Shown: one piece after another, positions 26,440 to 34,556 of the stretch
Layout of the letters: every line of letters begins with the position of its first letter
Position numbering within the stretch: position 1 is the stretch's first letter
Origin: Chitinophaga varians
Lineage (GTDB): Bacteria; Bacteroidota; Bacteroidia; Chitinophagales; Chitinophagaceae
DNA length: 64,000 nucleotides
Direction: 5' to 3'
NCBI RefSeq assembly: GCF_014529945.1
Contig: NZ_JACVFB010000002.1
Span: forward strand, 496,001-560,000
Translations under genes and position numbers: made by a program
The notes under the pieces: model-generated
Databases searched by the model: none
Seen by the model: only the letters and a program-made list of their open reading frames with translations
What the model was told of the DNA's origin: nothing

Positions 26440-26679
26440 ATGCGTACAGCAGAAGTTCACTATGGAACTGATGGCCAGGTAAACCTTACCGTGCCTAAAG
26501 GCACCAAAATGGCCGATATCGCCAAATTACAGGAAATGGTGATTTCAAAAATTAACCCCCGTGGCTGTCAGGCTTGCCTGTCAGGCGTCCACTTCAACAT
26601 CCGGGAAGAACTGGAGCATGTGATGAAAGTAGACCTCGACAAAATGGCTGCCATCAAAGGTACCACCATCGGCCACTAA
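26440..26679 (+). CDS. Small CxxC protein, candidate precursor peptide of the MNIO cassette
   Basis: A 79-residue protein I cannot place in a named family. It has no signal peptide. Residues 1-36 are leader-like (VHYGTDGQVNLTVPKGTKMADI). The only cysteines are Cys43 and Cys46 in NPRGCQACLSG, followed by an amphipathic helix (NIREELEHVMKVDLDKM) and a Gly/Thr tail ending TTIGH. It lies 51 bases upstream of a DUF692/MNIO gene and a partner gene, the usual precursor position. MNIO enzymes commonly act on Cys in a ribosomal peptide, so modification at Cys43/Cys46 is a fair inference. Alternatively it is a metal-binding accessory protein. Confidence 0.7.
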   Translation: MRTAEVHYGTDGQVNLTVPKGTKMADIAKLQEMVISKINPRGCQACLSGVHFNIREELEHVMKVDLDKMAAIKGTTIGH

Positions 26680-26688
26680 CGTATCACC

Positions 26689-26710
26689 GCCCCGCTCTCC
26701 GCAGCGGGGC
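26689..26710 (+). terminator. Intercistronic stem-loop between precursor and MNIO genes
   Basis: A perfect 8-bp GC-rich stem (GCCCCGCT with AGCGGGGC) around CTCCGC, followed by CTTTT. It looks like a partial terminator or 3' stabiliser for the small upstream gene. Confidence 0.7.
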
Positions 26711-26730
26711 CTTTTAAAACACTGCTTACC

Positions 26731-27657
26731 ATGTGCCCTGCAACACTTGCCGGCTATACCAGCCGGCTATACGAAAAAACCATTCCCCGGCTGGGCGTGG
26801 GTTTGTTGTATAATCCTTCCCTGGAGCTTTATCTCGACAGCCAACCTTCCTGCTGTGATTATGTGGAAATCATCCCGGACATGTTCTGGTCAGACCTTGG
26901 CAACGGCCATCCTGACCGCTTTGAAGAAATAGACAGCTGGATGGCCGTGCTGCATAAACTGGCAGACCGATATCCGCTCACCGCTCACAATATCTCTTAT
27001 TCACTGGGCAGCGCCGGTATCTTTGATATGGCCTACCTCCGCAAAATGGAAGAATGGCACCAGCGCTATTCCTTTGTTTGGCACAGCGACCACCTCTCCT
27101 TTGTGAAAGTACACGATGACCACGGACAGGAACGCAATGCCGGGATGGCCGTACCCGTGCCATACGACTACGAAGTGCTGGACATGATCGATGGCCGTAT
27201 CAATGCCATCAGCCGCAGCATCAGAGCGCCTTTCCTCATGGAGAACAACGTCTACTTCATTGACCTGCCCGACCAGGAACTGTCTGAAACAGCCTTCCTC
27301 AACGAGTTGTCAAAAGACACCTCCTGCGGGTTGCTGCTCGATATCCACAACGTATATACGAACGCGGTGAACCATGGGTTTGATGCCCGCCACTTCATTA
27401 CGGCACTGGACCTCGATAAAGTGGTGGAAATACACATCGCCGGCGGTAATGAAATGGCGGGCATGTATACCGATTCCCATGCCGGGCCCTGCCCCGAGGC
27501 CGTTTGGGAGCTACTCGAGTATACGTTACCGTTAGTGCCAAACCTTTGTGGCATCACCTTTGAATTTCACGAATCCTATTTCCACCTGCTACAGTTCGAG
27601 GGCGTCAACCGCGAACTCAACAGAGCGAAGGCAGTGTGGAATCAATATCATACCTGA
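26731..27657 (+). CDS. DUF692 multinuclear non-heme iron oxidase (MNIO), MbnB/TglH-like
   Basis: A 308-residue TIM-barrel protein of family length. The opening IPRLGVGLLYNP (18-29) and VEIIPDMFW (45-53) are typical. Probable metal ligands: His86 (AHNIS), Asp120/His121 (WHSDHLSF), Glu171 (MENNVYF), Asp204 and Asn207 (LLLDIHNVYTN), His235 (EIHIAGG), Asp248 and His250 (TDSHAG) and Glu278 (TFEFHES). MNIOs (MbnB, TglH, ChrH) oxidise Cys or other residues in ribosomally made peptides with an iron cluster. Here it is flanked by a small CxxC protein and a partner gene starting 6 bases after its stop. Substrate and product are unknown. Confidence 0.92.
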   Translation: MCPATLAGYTSRLYEKTIPRLGVGLLYNPSLELYLDSQPSCCDYVEIIPDMFWSDLGNGHPDRFEEIDSWMAVLHKLADRYPLTAHNISYSLGSAGIFDMAYLRKMEEWHQRYSFVWHSDHLSFVKVHDDHGQERNAGMAVPVPYDYEVLDMIDGRINAISRSIRAPFLMENNVYFIDLPDQELSETAFLNELSKDTSCGLLLDIHNVYTNAVNHGFDARHFITALDLDKVVEIHIAGGNEMAGMYTDSHAGPCPEAVWELLEYTLPLVPNLCGITFEFHESYFHLLQFEGVNRELNRAKAVWNQYHT

Positions 27658-27663
27658 ACCACC

Positions 27664-28278
27664 ATGTCTCTCCTCTCATTTCAGCAAGCATTGGCCGCAC
27701 TCATCGCCTCTCCGGAATTATGCCTGGAAGCGAGGCAATGGCCGGACAAAGTCTTCTCTCTCTATGATCTCACCGATCGCGAAAGAAAAAGATTAGAAAC
27801 CGTGGTATTCCAACGCGGCATGTCCGTGAATTGTACGCTGTACCGCGTTAATCGTATCACGCCTGTTTATACACTGCTGCCTTATACCTGTTTGTTGTTG
27901 GGCGATCGGTTAATGCCGCTGGCCACGGCCTTCTGGGAGGACTACCGGCAATCTGATCTCCAGTTCAAACGGGAAATCGAACTCTTTGCGGACTATGTGG
28001 GAAAACAAATAAACGAAGGACATCTGCAGATACTTTATCTGCCGGAAATATTGCGGATGGAAGCCGCCATCAATGCTTTGAAATTTTTACCGAGGCAACA
28101 GGACGCTGCTTCCTACGTGAGATATATTCCATTTGAACATGAACCCGGTCCACTGCTGGAAGCATTAGCAGCCCTGCGGATACCGGAAGCAATACCAGCC
28201 ACCGGCAACTGGGCGCTGATCATCGATTACAGCGGAGAAGAGATGATATTCAGTACTGCTACGATGGAGTTAACATAG
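27664..28278 (+). CDS. MNIO partner protein (MbnC/DUF2063-like)
   Basis: A 204-residue protein. The pattern is that of the partner proteins encoded after DUF692 genes: an N-terminal helical part (FQQALAALIASPELCLEARQ), then YRVNRITPVYTLLPYTCLLLG, a long helix around REIELFADYVGKQI, and a beta-rich C-terminal half (SYVRYIPFEHEPGPLLEALAAL). In characterised systems such partners bind the peptide leader and present it to the oxidase. The identification rests mostly on position and fold pattern. The 6-base gap implies translational coupling. No transporter or protease belongs to this operon. Confidence 0.75.
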   Translation: MSLLSFQQALAALIASPELCLEARQWPDKVFSLYDLTDRERKRLETVVFQRGMSVNCTLYRVNRITPVYTLLPYTCLLLGDRLMPLATAFWEDYRQSDLQFKREIELFADYVGKQINEGHLQILYLPEILRMEAAINALKFLPRQQDAASYVRYIPFEHEPGPLLEALAALRIPEAIPATGNWALIIDYSGEEMIFSTATMELT

Positions 28279-28310
28279 CCCGGAGAAAGAATTCCCCTTC
28301 CCCGGGCTAT
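28276..28310. terminator. Terminator between the MNIO cassette and the MFS gene
   Basis: TAGCCCGG pairs with CCCGGGCTA with internal GGA/TCC-type pairing in the loop, between two convergent genes. Confidence 0.65.
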
Positions 28311-28314
28311 AATA

Positions 28315-29469
28315 TTATACTTTAATACGGGTAGACATCACAGCTATTACTGCGCCCATTACAGCAATCAGGGAGAAAGACACGGCCAGGCTGGTAGCCT
28401 GCGCCACAAAACCAATCAATGGCGGACCAAAGAGGAAGCCCAGATAACCAATGGTGGAAACCGCTGCCAGCGCCATTCCCGGCGACAGCACCTTCGATTT
28501 TCCGGCCGCGCTGTATACCAGCGGCACTACCGCCGAAACACCCGCCCCCACCAGCATGAAGCCCAGCATGGCGCTCACCAGATAAGGGAAAGCTACCGCT
28601 ATCAATAGTCCTCCCGCCGTAAGCGTTCCACTGATGACCAGCATTTTTCGTGTACCCAATCGCGTTATCATCCAGTCGGCTACAAAACGGCCCGATGCCA
28701 TCGTGCCCATAAACGCCGCATAGCCGGCGCCACCCAGCCCTTCTTCTACCTTCACTACCCGGCGGAAATACACGCCGCTCCAATCAAACATCGTACCCTC
28801 GCATATCATGGAACACATGGCGATAATGCCCAGCGTCAACAGGAAAAGATCGGGTTTAACAAACAGTGGCTGATTAGCTTGTACATTGGTGTCTTGTTGT
28901 ACGATATGCCGCATGGTGAGCAGCACCAGCGTCCATGCGATACCGGTGATCAGCAGGAAATGATATACCGGAAGGATATGCAATCCGCTCATGGTGGCGC
29001 CAATGGCGGCGCCGGTGAAACCCGCCACGCTCCATAGTCCATGGAACGAAGCCATAATAGAACGGCCATACATCGCCTCTACCGCCACGGCCTGTGTATT
29101 GACTGCGATATTGGCCAGGTTGCCACAGAAACCGAACAATACGAGGAAAGAGATCAGCTCCCACGGAGCTTTCGCCAGGCCCAGCACAGGCAAAATGGCC
29201 GCATAGGCCACCGCAGCGATGACCAACACCTGTTTGCTGCCGAAACGCGACACCAGTATGCCGGCCACCGGCAACGAAATCAGCGAGCCTACCGGCAGCG
29301 CCAGCAAAACACTACCCAGTCCCGCATCATTGAGATGCATGGTCTGCTGTATATCCGGAATACGTGATGCCCAACTGGCAAAACACAAACCGGTCAGAAA
29401 AAACAATGCGCTCACCGCGATGCGGGCGCCCCTTTTATGTATCACCGGTATTGACAAGTCCTGTAACAT
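28315..29469 (-). CDS. MFS transporter
   Basis: A 384-residue protein with about 12 hydrophobic segments. The first half has SRIPDIQQTMHLNDAGLGSVLLALPVGSL and ILVSRFGSKQVLV, the A-motif-like loop between TM2 and TM3. The sequence pattern resembles the YbjJ/FucP-like branch, often annotated as sugar or drug MFS. The substrate cannot be told. It is convergent with the MNIO cassette, so it is not part of that operon. The DeoR regulator upstream, 35 bases away on the same strand, may control it. Confidence 0.85.
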   Translation of the reverse strand: MLQDLSIPVIHKRGARIAVSALFFLTGLCFASWASRIPDIQQTMHLNDAGLGSVLLALPVGSLISLPVAGILVSRFGSKQVLVIAAVAYAAILPVLGLAKAPWELISFLVLFGFCGNLANIAVNTQAVAVEAMYGRSIMASFHGLWSVAGFTGAAIGATMSGLHILPVYHFLLITGIAWTLVLLTMRHIVQQDTNVQANQPLFVKPDLFLLTLGIIAMCSMICEGTMFDWSGVYFRRVVKVEEGLGGAGYAAFMGTMASGRFVADWMITRLGTRKMLVISGTLTAGGLLIAVAFPYLVSAMLGFMLVGAGVSAVVPLVYSAAGKSKVLSPGMALAAVSTIGYLGFLFGPPLIGFVAQATSLAVSFSLIAVMGAVIAVMSTRIKV

Positions 29470-29504
29470 CGTTGTGTAATTCAGAGAATGATTTCCGTTT
29501 AACG

Positions 29505-30251
29505 TTATATGACCTGGATACCCAGGTCCTGATAAGGTTTAAATAAAGGCAGTTCGGGCCTGTCGGTCACGATCACATCGATACCGGTGATCTCACATAC
29601 CTTGAATGGTTCTGCTGTGTCCATTTTATCGCTGGTGGCCAGCGCCACAATTTTATTGGCTGCTTCTATCATCACGCTTTTTACATCTGCTTCCTCAAGG
29701 TCCAGGCCAGTTACGCCTGCTTCAGGGTGCAGACTACAGATACCTACGAAAGCCAGGTCTGCCCGTATTTTCTGTAAAGTGCGGATAGTATCCATGCCGG
29801 TGGCGGTTTGGGAGTTTTTACCAATGCGGCCGCCGGTGAAAATCACCTCAATAGTAGGATGCTCTATCAGTTGCGTTACGATGGGAACGCTGTTGGTGAT
29901 GATCGTCAGCCGCAAATTGGGGGGCAGCAGCTTTACCAGTGCCAGGGTGGAAGTACCGCCGTCCATGAGCACTGTTTGACCGTCGTGCAATAGTGACAGC
30001 GCTTTGATGGCCATATGCTGTTTATCTGCCGCGTGGCGTTCACTTCTTTCTTTAAAGGAATAGGGGTTGGGAGAGTGTGGGATGGCGCCTCCCCTCACTT
30101 TGATCAGCTGCCCGCTTTGCGCCAGTGATTCCAGATCGCGCCGCACGGTATCTTCCGATACCTGCAGGTCGGTACTCAGTTCTGTCTGTAGTACTTTTTG
30201 ATCGGCCTGGAGCTTCTTTAATATATAATCGAGTCTTTCCTCTTTCAGCAT
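29505..30251 (-). CDS. DeoR/GlpR-family transcriptional regulator
   Basis: A 248-residue protein from the ATG at 30251; the family starts exactly at MLKEERLDYILKKLQ. The N-terminal winged HTH includes LQVSEDTVRRDLESLAQSG and RGGAI. The DeoRC sensor domain follows (DGQTVLMDGGTSTLALVKLLP, VIFTGGRIGKNSQTATG, FVGICSLHPEAGVTG, CEITGIDVIVTD). Such repressors usually sense phosphorylated sugars. It lies upstream of the MFS gene and is divergent from the nucleotidase gene, so both are candidate targets. Confidence 0.92.
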   Translation of the reverse strand: MLKEERLDYILKKLQADQKVLQTELSTDLQVSEDTVRRDLESLAQSGQLIKVRGGAIPHSPNPYSFKERSERHAADKQHMAIKALSLLHDGQTVLMDGGTSTLALVKLLPPNLRLTIITNSVPIVTQLIEHPTIEVIFTGGRIGKNSQTATGMDTIRTLQKIRADLAFVGICSLHPEAGVTGLDLEEADVKSVMIEAANKIVALATSDKMDTAEPFKVCEITGIDVIVTDRPELPLFKPYQDLGIQVI

Positions 30252-30332
30252 GCTTGCTATTTTATGCAATATTATGAAACATTTTGCAATAATTTGCTAC
30301 AATTTGCATATATTTGCAATAAATCGCAAAAT

Positions 30333-30872
30333 ATGGCAAGAATAGCAATAGACATGGATAATGTAATGGCAGATATCTACAGCCATTATCTCACCTATTA
30401 CGAAGCAGCAAATGGTATTAAACTGGACCCGCAGGGGCTGTTGGGTGTTCCGGAAGGGGAAATACTGCCGGATGGCGCCGTGCGCAGATTTTTACTCACA
30501 CCGGGGTTCTTCCGGACGGCGCCGGTAATGCCGGGTAGTCAGGAAGTGATCAAAGCGCTGATGGAGAAGTACGAGGTTTTCATTGTATCAGCAGCGATGG
30601 AATTTCCACAATCGCTTAGAGAAAAGCTGGAATGGCTGCATGAACATTTTCCATTCATCAGCTGGCACAATATTGTGCTCTGCGGCTCCAAAACCATTGT
30701 GAATGCCGATATCATGATAGATGACTACGACAAGAACCTGCGTCATTTTAAAGGAAGGCAGTTGTTGTTTACTTCTCCGCATAATATTCATCTGAAAGAT
30801 TACGAGCGGGTACACAACTGGGAAGAAGTAGCAGCAGCCCTGGAAGTAGAGGTACCGGCTGCCCGGGTATAA
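30333..30872 (+). CDS. 5'(3')-deoxyribonucleotidase (NT5C-type HAD phosphatase)
   Basis: A 179-residue protein from the ATG at 30333. HAD motif I is IAIDMDNVMAD, where the first Asp is the nucleophile. Motif II is FIVSAAM, and motif IV is DIMIDDYDKNL. The length and TPGFFRTAPVMPGSQEVIKAL block match the NT5C family, which removes phosphate from deoxyribonucleoside monophosphates and helps balance dNTP pools. It is divergent from the DeoR gene with an 81-base gap that contains repeated TTTGCAATA-like words, possible operator sites. Confidence 0.85.
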   Translation: MARIAIDMDNVMADIYSHYLTYYEAANGIKLDPQGLLGVPEGEILPDGAVRRFLLTPGFFRTAPVMPGSQEVIKALMEKYEVFIVSAAMEFPQSLREKLEWLHEHFPFISWHNIVLCGSKTIVNADIMIDDYDKNLRHFKGRQLLFTSPHNIHLKDYERVHNWEEVAAALEVEVPAARV

Positions 30873-30911
30873 TCGCAATGGGGGATAACAATACCGGCTG
30901 GTTACAGAAGA

Positions 30912-31520
30912 TCACCCCTTCTTCGCTTTCCCTTTACGAAGGGTGGCCAGCTCTTTCTTCATTTTGAGCACATCATCTTTCAGGGCGGTATAGCTTTTCA
31001 GCAGCTGGGTGTGTTCCTCCAGGATTTTATAATATTTCTCCCGCAGCATCATCATTTCTTCGCTGTCTGTTTGCCTTGTTTCCTGTGCTGTGCCGGGATT
31101 CAGGAAGGCTTCCGGTGTAATGTCCAATCCACGGGCCACCCGGTCCAGTTCATCCGGCGAGAACGTTTCTTTCTCGAAGACGTTGTACATGGTCCTCCTG
31201 CTCATATTCAGGCGTTCCGCAAGTTTGCTTTTATTGAGTCCTTTCTCCGCAATGAGGTGCTGGAGGCGGTTACCATGGTGTATATTTTTACCGTTGGCCA
31301 GTTGCATGGTCCCGTTCCACCGGATAAATTCATCTGGTGTAATACCGATGATCTCACAGAAACGTTCCAGGTTGACCCGCTTCATATCACTGTTCCGCAG
31401 GTGGTAGTGGGCTATTTGATTGGTGAAGCCGGCCATTTTTGCAAAATCGATGATTTTGATTTTTTTCTGCTTCAGTATCTGCTTTAATCGCTGGCCCATA
31501 TGTATCAAACTCGACTGCAT
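30912..31520 (-). CDS. XRE-family regulator with two HTH domains and a C-terminal coiled coil
   Basis: A 202-residue protein. The first HTH (about 9-65) reads LKQILKQKKIKIIDFAKMAGFTNQ with IIGITPDEFIRW; the second (about 83-140) reads LQHLIAEKGLNKSKLAERLNMSRRTMYNVFEKETF with GLDITPEAFLN. A predicted coiled coil (about 152-198, EEMMMLREKYYKILEEHTQLL) suggests oligomerisation. Two HTHs in one chain mean it can contact two half-sites or a tandem site. The upstream 450 bases hold several ATGATC-containing words that could be its operator. Confidence 0.82.
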   Translation of the reverse strand: MQSSLIHMGQRLKQILKQKKIKIIDFAKMAGFTNQIAHYHLRNSDMKRVNLERFCEIIGITPDEFIRWNGTMQLANGKNIHHGNRLQHLIAEKGLNKSKLAERLNMSRRTMYNVFEKETFSPDELDRVARGLDITPEAFLNPGTAQETRQTDSEEMMMLREKYYKILEEHTQLLKSYTALKDDVLKMKKELATLRKGKAKKG

Positions 31521-31976
31521 CGTTTATCCATTTTTATAAATAATGGTATAATATAACAATTAATCTTTCATTTCGTAAATAAAATTATCAAATCAAGTTA
31601 AAAAATAATAAAATGATCACAGGGAGTAGCAGAATGATCGGAGAGGCTAACTTTTATGCATATACGTAGGTGAAAAAAATTATTTTTCGATCATTTTGAC
31701 TGAAATCATGATAAAATGACCGGAAAAATCAAGAAACAAATCATCGATTATCAGGATGATAAATAGCGACTGAAATTGATCGAAAATCTGTCCAAAAGTC
31801 GACTCAAAATCAATACCACACAGGGTTAACATGATTTATAACAACAAATAGTGTATTTTTATGTTGATAAATTTCACAGTTATAACTGTATTCGCTGATA
31901 GTTACAATTAATATCATTTTGCGACCGGCAATACAGGGTAATTGGGAGCTACTGTTCATCATAAAAGTCTGTTGTT
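31521..31976. other. Intergenic region with repeated ATGATC-type words
   Basis: About 456 AT-rich bases without a gene. Related words occur at 31611-31620 (AAATGATCAC), 31632-31641 (GAATGATCGG), 31684-31697 (TTTTCGATCATTTT), 31714-31723 (AAATGACCGG) and 31773-31786 (GAAATTGATCGAAA). The two GATC-centred copies at 31684 and 31778 are inverted with respect to each other. Confidence 0.5.
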
Positions 31977-32249
31977 ATGAGTAAGGAGACACCCAACCTT
32001 TTATTTTCCATTCATGAGAAATTTTCGGGCATGGCTGCCCTCTTCCGGGAAAGAGTATGCCAGGACTGCAACTGGAGCACTCCCACCTTTTACCGGAAAA
32101 TGCGTGCTAAAGAAGGACGTGGTGTTGCCGACAAAACCAAACAAAGCTCCTTTCTGAGCAGCGCGGAGAAAAAACGTATTGTGGAAATCATGGATGAAGT
32201 GTACAACATCTTCTGGAAGTCAGCGATCAAGTTCCGCAACCCGAAATAA
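31977..32249 (+). CDS. Small hypothetical protein with an HTH-like segment
   Basis: A 90-residue protein I do not recognise as a named family. Residues about 15-45 (MAALFRERVCQDCNWSTPTFYRKMRAKE) look like a helix-turn-helix whose second helix starts at STPTFYRKM. A second pair of helices follows (SAEKKRIVEIMDEVYNIFWK), ending in a basic tail. No signal peptide or membrane segment is seen. It is divergent from the XRE regulator across the ATGATC-rich region, so the two may be functionally linked; that is inference. Confidence 0.6.
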   Translation: MSKETPNLLFSIHEKFSGMAALFRERVCQDCNWSTPTFYRKMRAKEGRGVADKTKQSSFLSSAEKKRIVEIMDEVYNIFWKSAIKFRNPK

Positions 32250-32305
32250 AAGGCCACTTCCGGCCATGCCTGCGTATAACCTCACCAACCGTCCTTCTTT
32301 TCCAA

Positions 32306-32368
32306 CACCTTTAGTGGCTTGCGATTACCTGTCCAAAACAGACAGCAAATTGCTGTGCCCTAAAGGTG
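32306..32368. repeat. Nested inverted repeats upstream of acs
   Basis: CACCTTTAG (32306-32314) is inverted at 32360-32368, and inside it ACAGCA/TGCTGT (32342-32356) forms a second stem around AAT. It lies 150 bases before the acs start and could be a terminator of the small upstream gene or a leader structure. Confidence 0.5.
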
Positions 32369-32519
32369 CTTCACCATGGCCTATCTTCTTATCCGTTTTG
32401 AAAAATAATCTGGTTTTAACATGTTTTTTTAGATTTTTTCTAGCATACCGCCGGCTTTTTCTTAAATTTAATGCCCGTTAGGAAAAAGTTGTACTTAACC
32501 AATAAACATTCATGGTGCT

Positions 32520-34433
32520 ATGTCGTACCCATACCAGATCAAGACTTTAGAAGATTATCAACAGGCTTATCAGCAGAGCGTAATTGACCCGGAAGGATTC
32601 TGGGCCAACGTGGCAGACCACTTCATGTGGCGCCGTAAGTGGGACAAGGTATTGGACTGGAACTTCAAGGACCCCGAAATCAAATGGTTCTCCGGTGCTA
32701 AAATGAATATCACCGAAAACTGTCTGGACCGCCACCTCGGCACCCTCGGCAATTCCCCCGCCATTATCTGGGAACCCAATGACCCCGAAGAACGTCATCG
32801 CATTATTACCTATCGTGACTTATTTAACAAGGTATGCCAGTTCGCCAATGTGCTGAAAAACAATGGCGTTAAGAAAGGCGACCGTGTATGTATTTATATG
32901 GGTATGATCCCCGAACTGGCTATCGCAGTACTGGCCTGCGCCCGTATCGGCGCTATCCACTCTGTGGTATTCGGTGGCTTCAGTGCCCAGTCCATCGCAG
33001 ACAGGATCCAGGATGCGGAAGCCAGCCTGGTAATTACCTGCGACGGCGCTTACCGCGGCAACAAGGACATTCCCCTGAAATCCGTGATCGACGACGCCCT
33101 CATGGCCTGCCCTACCGTGAAGAAAGTAATCGTATGCACCCGTACCCGCACACCGGTAAGCATGCTCAAAGGAAGAGACGTATGGTGGGAAGATGAAATC
33201 AAACAGGTGGAAACCATGGGCAATCCCCCCTGCCCCGCGGAAGAAATGGATGCGGAAGACATGCTCTTCATCCTCTATACTTCCGGCTCCACGGGCAAAC
33301 CCAAAGGTGTGGTACATACCTGCGGCGGCTACATGGTGTATGCCAACTACAGCTTCGTTAATACCTTTCAACACAAGCCCGGTGAAGTATTCTTCTGTAC
33401 CGCCGACATCGGCTGGATCACCGGTCATAGCTACATCGTATACGGCCCGCTTAGCGCAGGCGCCACCACCCTCATGTTTGAAGGGGTGCCTACCTATCCC
33501 GATGCCGGCAGGCTCTGGGAAATCGTGGACAAGTTCCGTGTAGATACCCTGTATACCGCTCCTACTGCTATCCGCAGCCTGATGGGATATGGCCTCGGCC
33601 CTGTCAACCACAAAGACCTCAGCTCCCTCAAAAAGCTGGGCAGCGTGGGCGAACCCATCAACGAAGAAGCATGGCATTGGTTTAAGGATAACATCGGTAA
33701 AGGCCGTTGCCCGATCGTAGACACCTGGTGGCAAACAGAAACCGGTGGTATTATGATCACACCAATAGCCGGCATCACCAAAGAGAAACCAGGCTTTGCC
33801 ACTTTGCCGCTACCCGGTGTACAACCCATCCTGGTAGATGAAAACGGTCAGGAAGTAAAAGGCAATGGCGTTAACGGCAACCTCTGTATCAAGTTCCCAT
33901 GGCCAGGTATGCTCCGTACTACCTACGGCGATCATGAACGTTTCCGTAAAACATATTTCTCTACCTACGAGAACCTCTACTTCACCGGCGACGGCTGTAC
34001 CCGTGATGAAGACGGCTTCTATCGTATCACCGGCCGCGTAGATGATGTGCTCAACGTGAGCGGTCACCGCATTGGCACTGCCGAAGTGGAAAACGCCATC
34101 AATATGCACGCCGGCGTTATCGAAAGCGCCGTGGTAGGTTACCCCCATGATATCAAAGGGCAGGGCATCTACGCTTATGTGATCATGGAAAGAATGACAC
34201 ATGAACCGGAACTGTCTAAAAAAGATATCGCACAAACGGTATCCCGCATCATCGGCCCTATCGCCAAACCAGATAAGATCCAGTTTGTAAGCGGCCTGCC
34301 TAAAACACGCTCTGGTAAAATCATGCGCCGTATTCTGCGCAAAATCGCGGAAAACGACCTCGATAATCTCGGAGATACTTCTACCCTCCTCGATCCGGCG
34401 GTGGTAGATGAAATCAAAAAAGGTAAACTCTAA
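32520..34433 (+). CDS. acs: Acetyl-CoA synthetase
   Basis: A 637-residue protein, standard for Acs. The AMP-binding signature LYTSGSTGKPKGVVHT, the acetate pocket region VDTWWQTETGG, and the C-terminal LPKTRSGKIMRRILRKIA with its acetylatable Lys are all present. It activates acetate to acetyl-CoA through acetyl-AMP. It is a single-gene unit followed by a long hairpin. Confidence 0.97.
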   Translation: MSYPYQIKTLEDYQQAYQQSVIDPEGFWANVADHFMWRRKWDKVLDWNFKDPEIKWFSGAKMNITENCLDRHLGTLGNSPAIIWEPNDPEERHRIITYRDLFNKVCQFANVLKNNGVKKGDRVCIYMGMIPELAIAVLACARIGAIHSVVFGGFSAQSIADRIQDAEASLVITCDGAYRGNKDIPLKSVIDDALMACPTVKKVIVCTRTRTPVSMLKGRDVWWEDEIKQVETMGNPPCPAEEMDAEDMLFILYTSGSTGKPKGVVHTCGGYMVYANYSFVNTFQHKPGEVFFCTADIGWITGHSYIVYGPLSAGATTLMFEGVPTYPDAGRLWEIVDKFRVDTLYTAPTAIRSLMGYGLGPVNHKDLSSLKKLGSVGEPINEEAWHWFKDNIGKGRCPIVDTWWQTETGGIMITPIAGITKEKPGFATLPLPGVQPILVDENGQEVKGNGVNGNLCIKFPWPGMLRTTYGDHERFRKTYFSTYENLYFTGDGCTRDEDGFYRITGRVDDVLNVSGHRIGTAEVENAINMHAGVIESAVVGYPHDIKGQGIYAYVIMERMTHEPELSKKDIAQTVSRIIGPIAKPDKIQFVSGLPKTRSGKIMRRILRKIAENDLDNLGDTSTLLDPAVVDEIKKGKL

Positions 34434-34470
34434 TCATATAGGAATTTTCTGATTTTGATATTTTTGATAT

Positions 34471-34522
34471 TTAAAATGCAGCGGAGATCACATTATATTG
34501 TAGGATCTTCGCTGCATTTAAA
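34471..34522. terminator. Fold-back hairpin after acs
   Basis: Arms 34471-34489 and 34504-34522 match over 17 of 19 bp around ATGCAGCG, flanked by further AT-rich inverted words (GATTTTTGATAT against AAATCAAAAAATC). It lies between acs and the hydrolase gene. Confidence 0.7.
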
Positions 34523-34556
34523 TTTATAAATCAAAAAATCGCAAATCCGTAAATCC

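Noticed and set aside
28315..29469. MFS transporter as exporter of the MNIO cassette
   Set aside because: It is on the opposite strand, convergent and behind a terminator, and is better grouped with the DeoR regulator.
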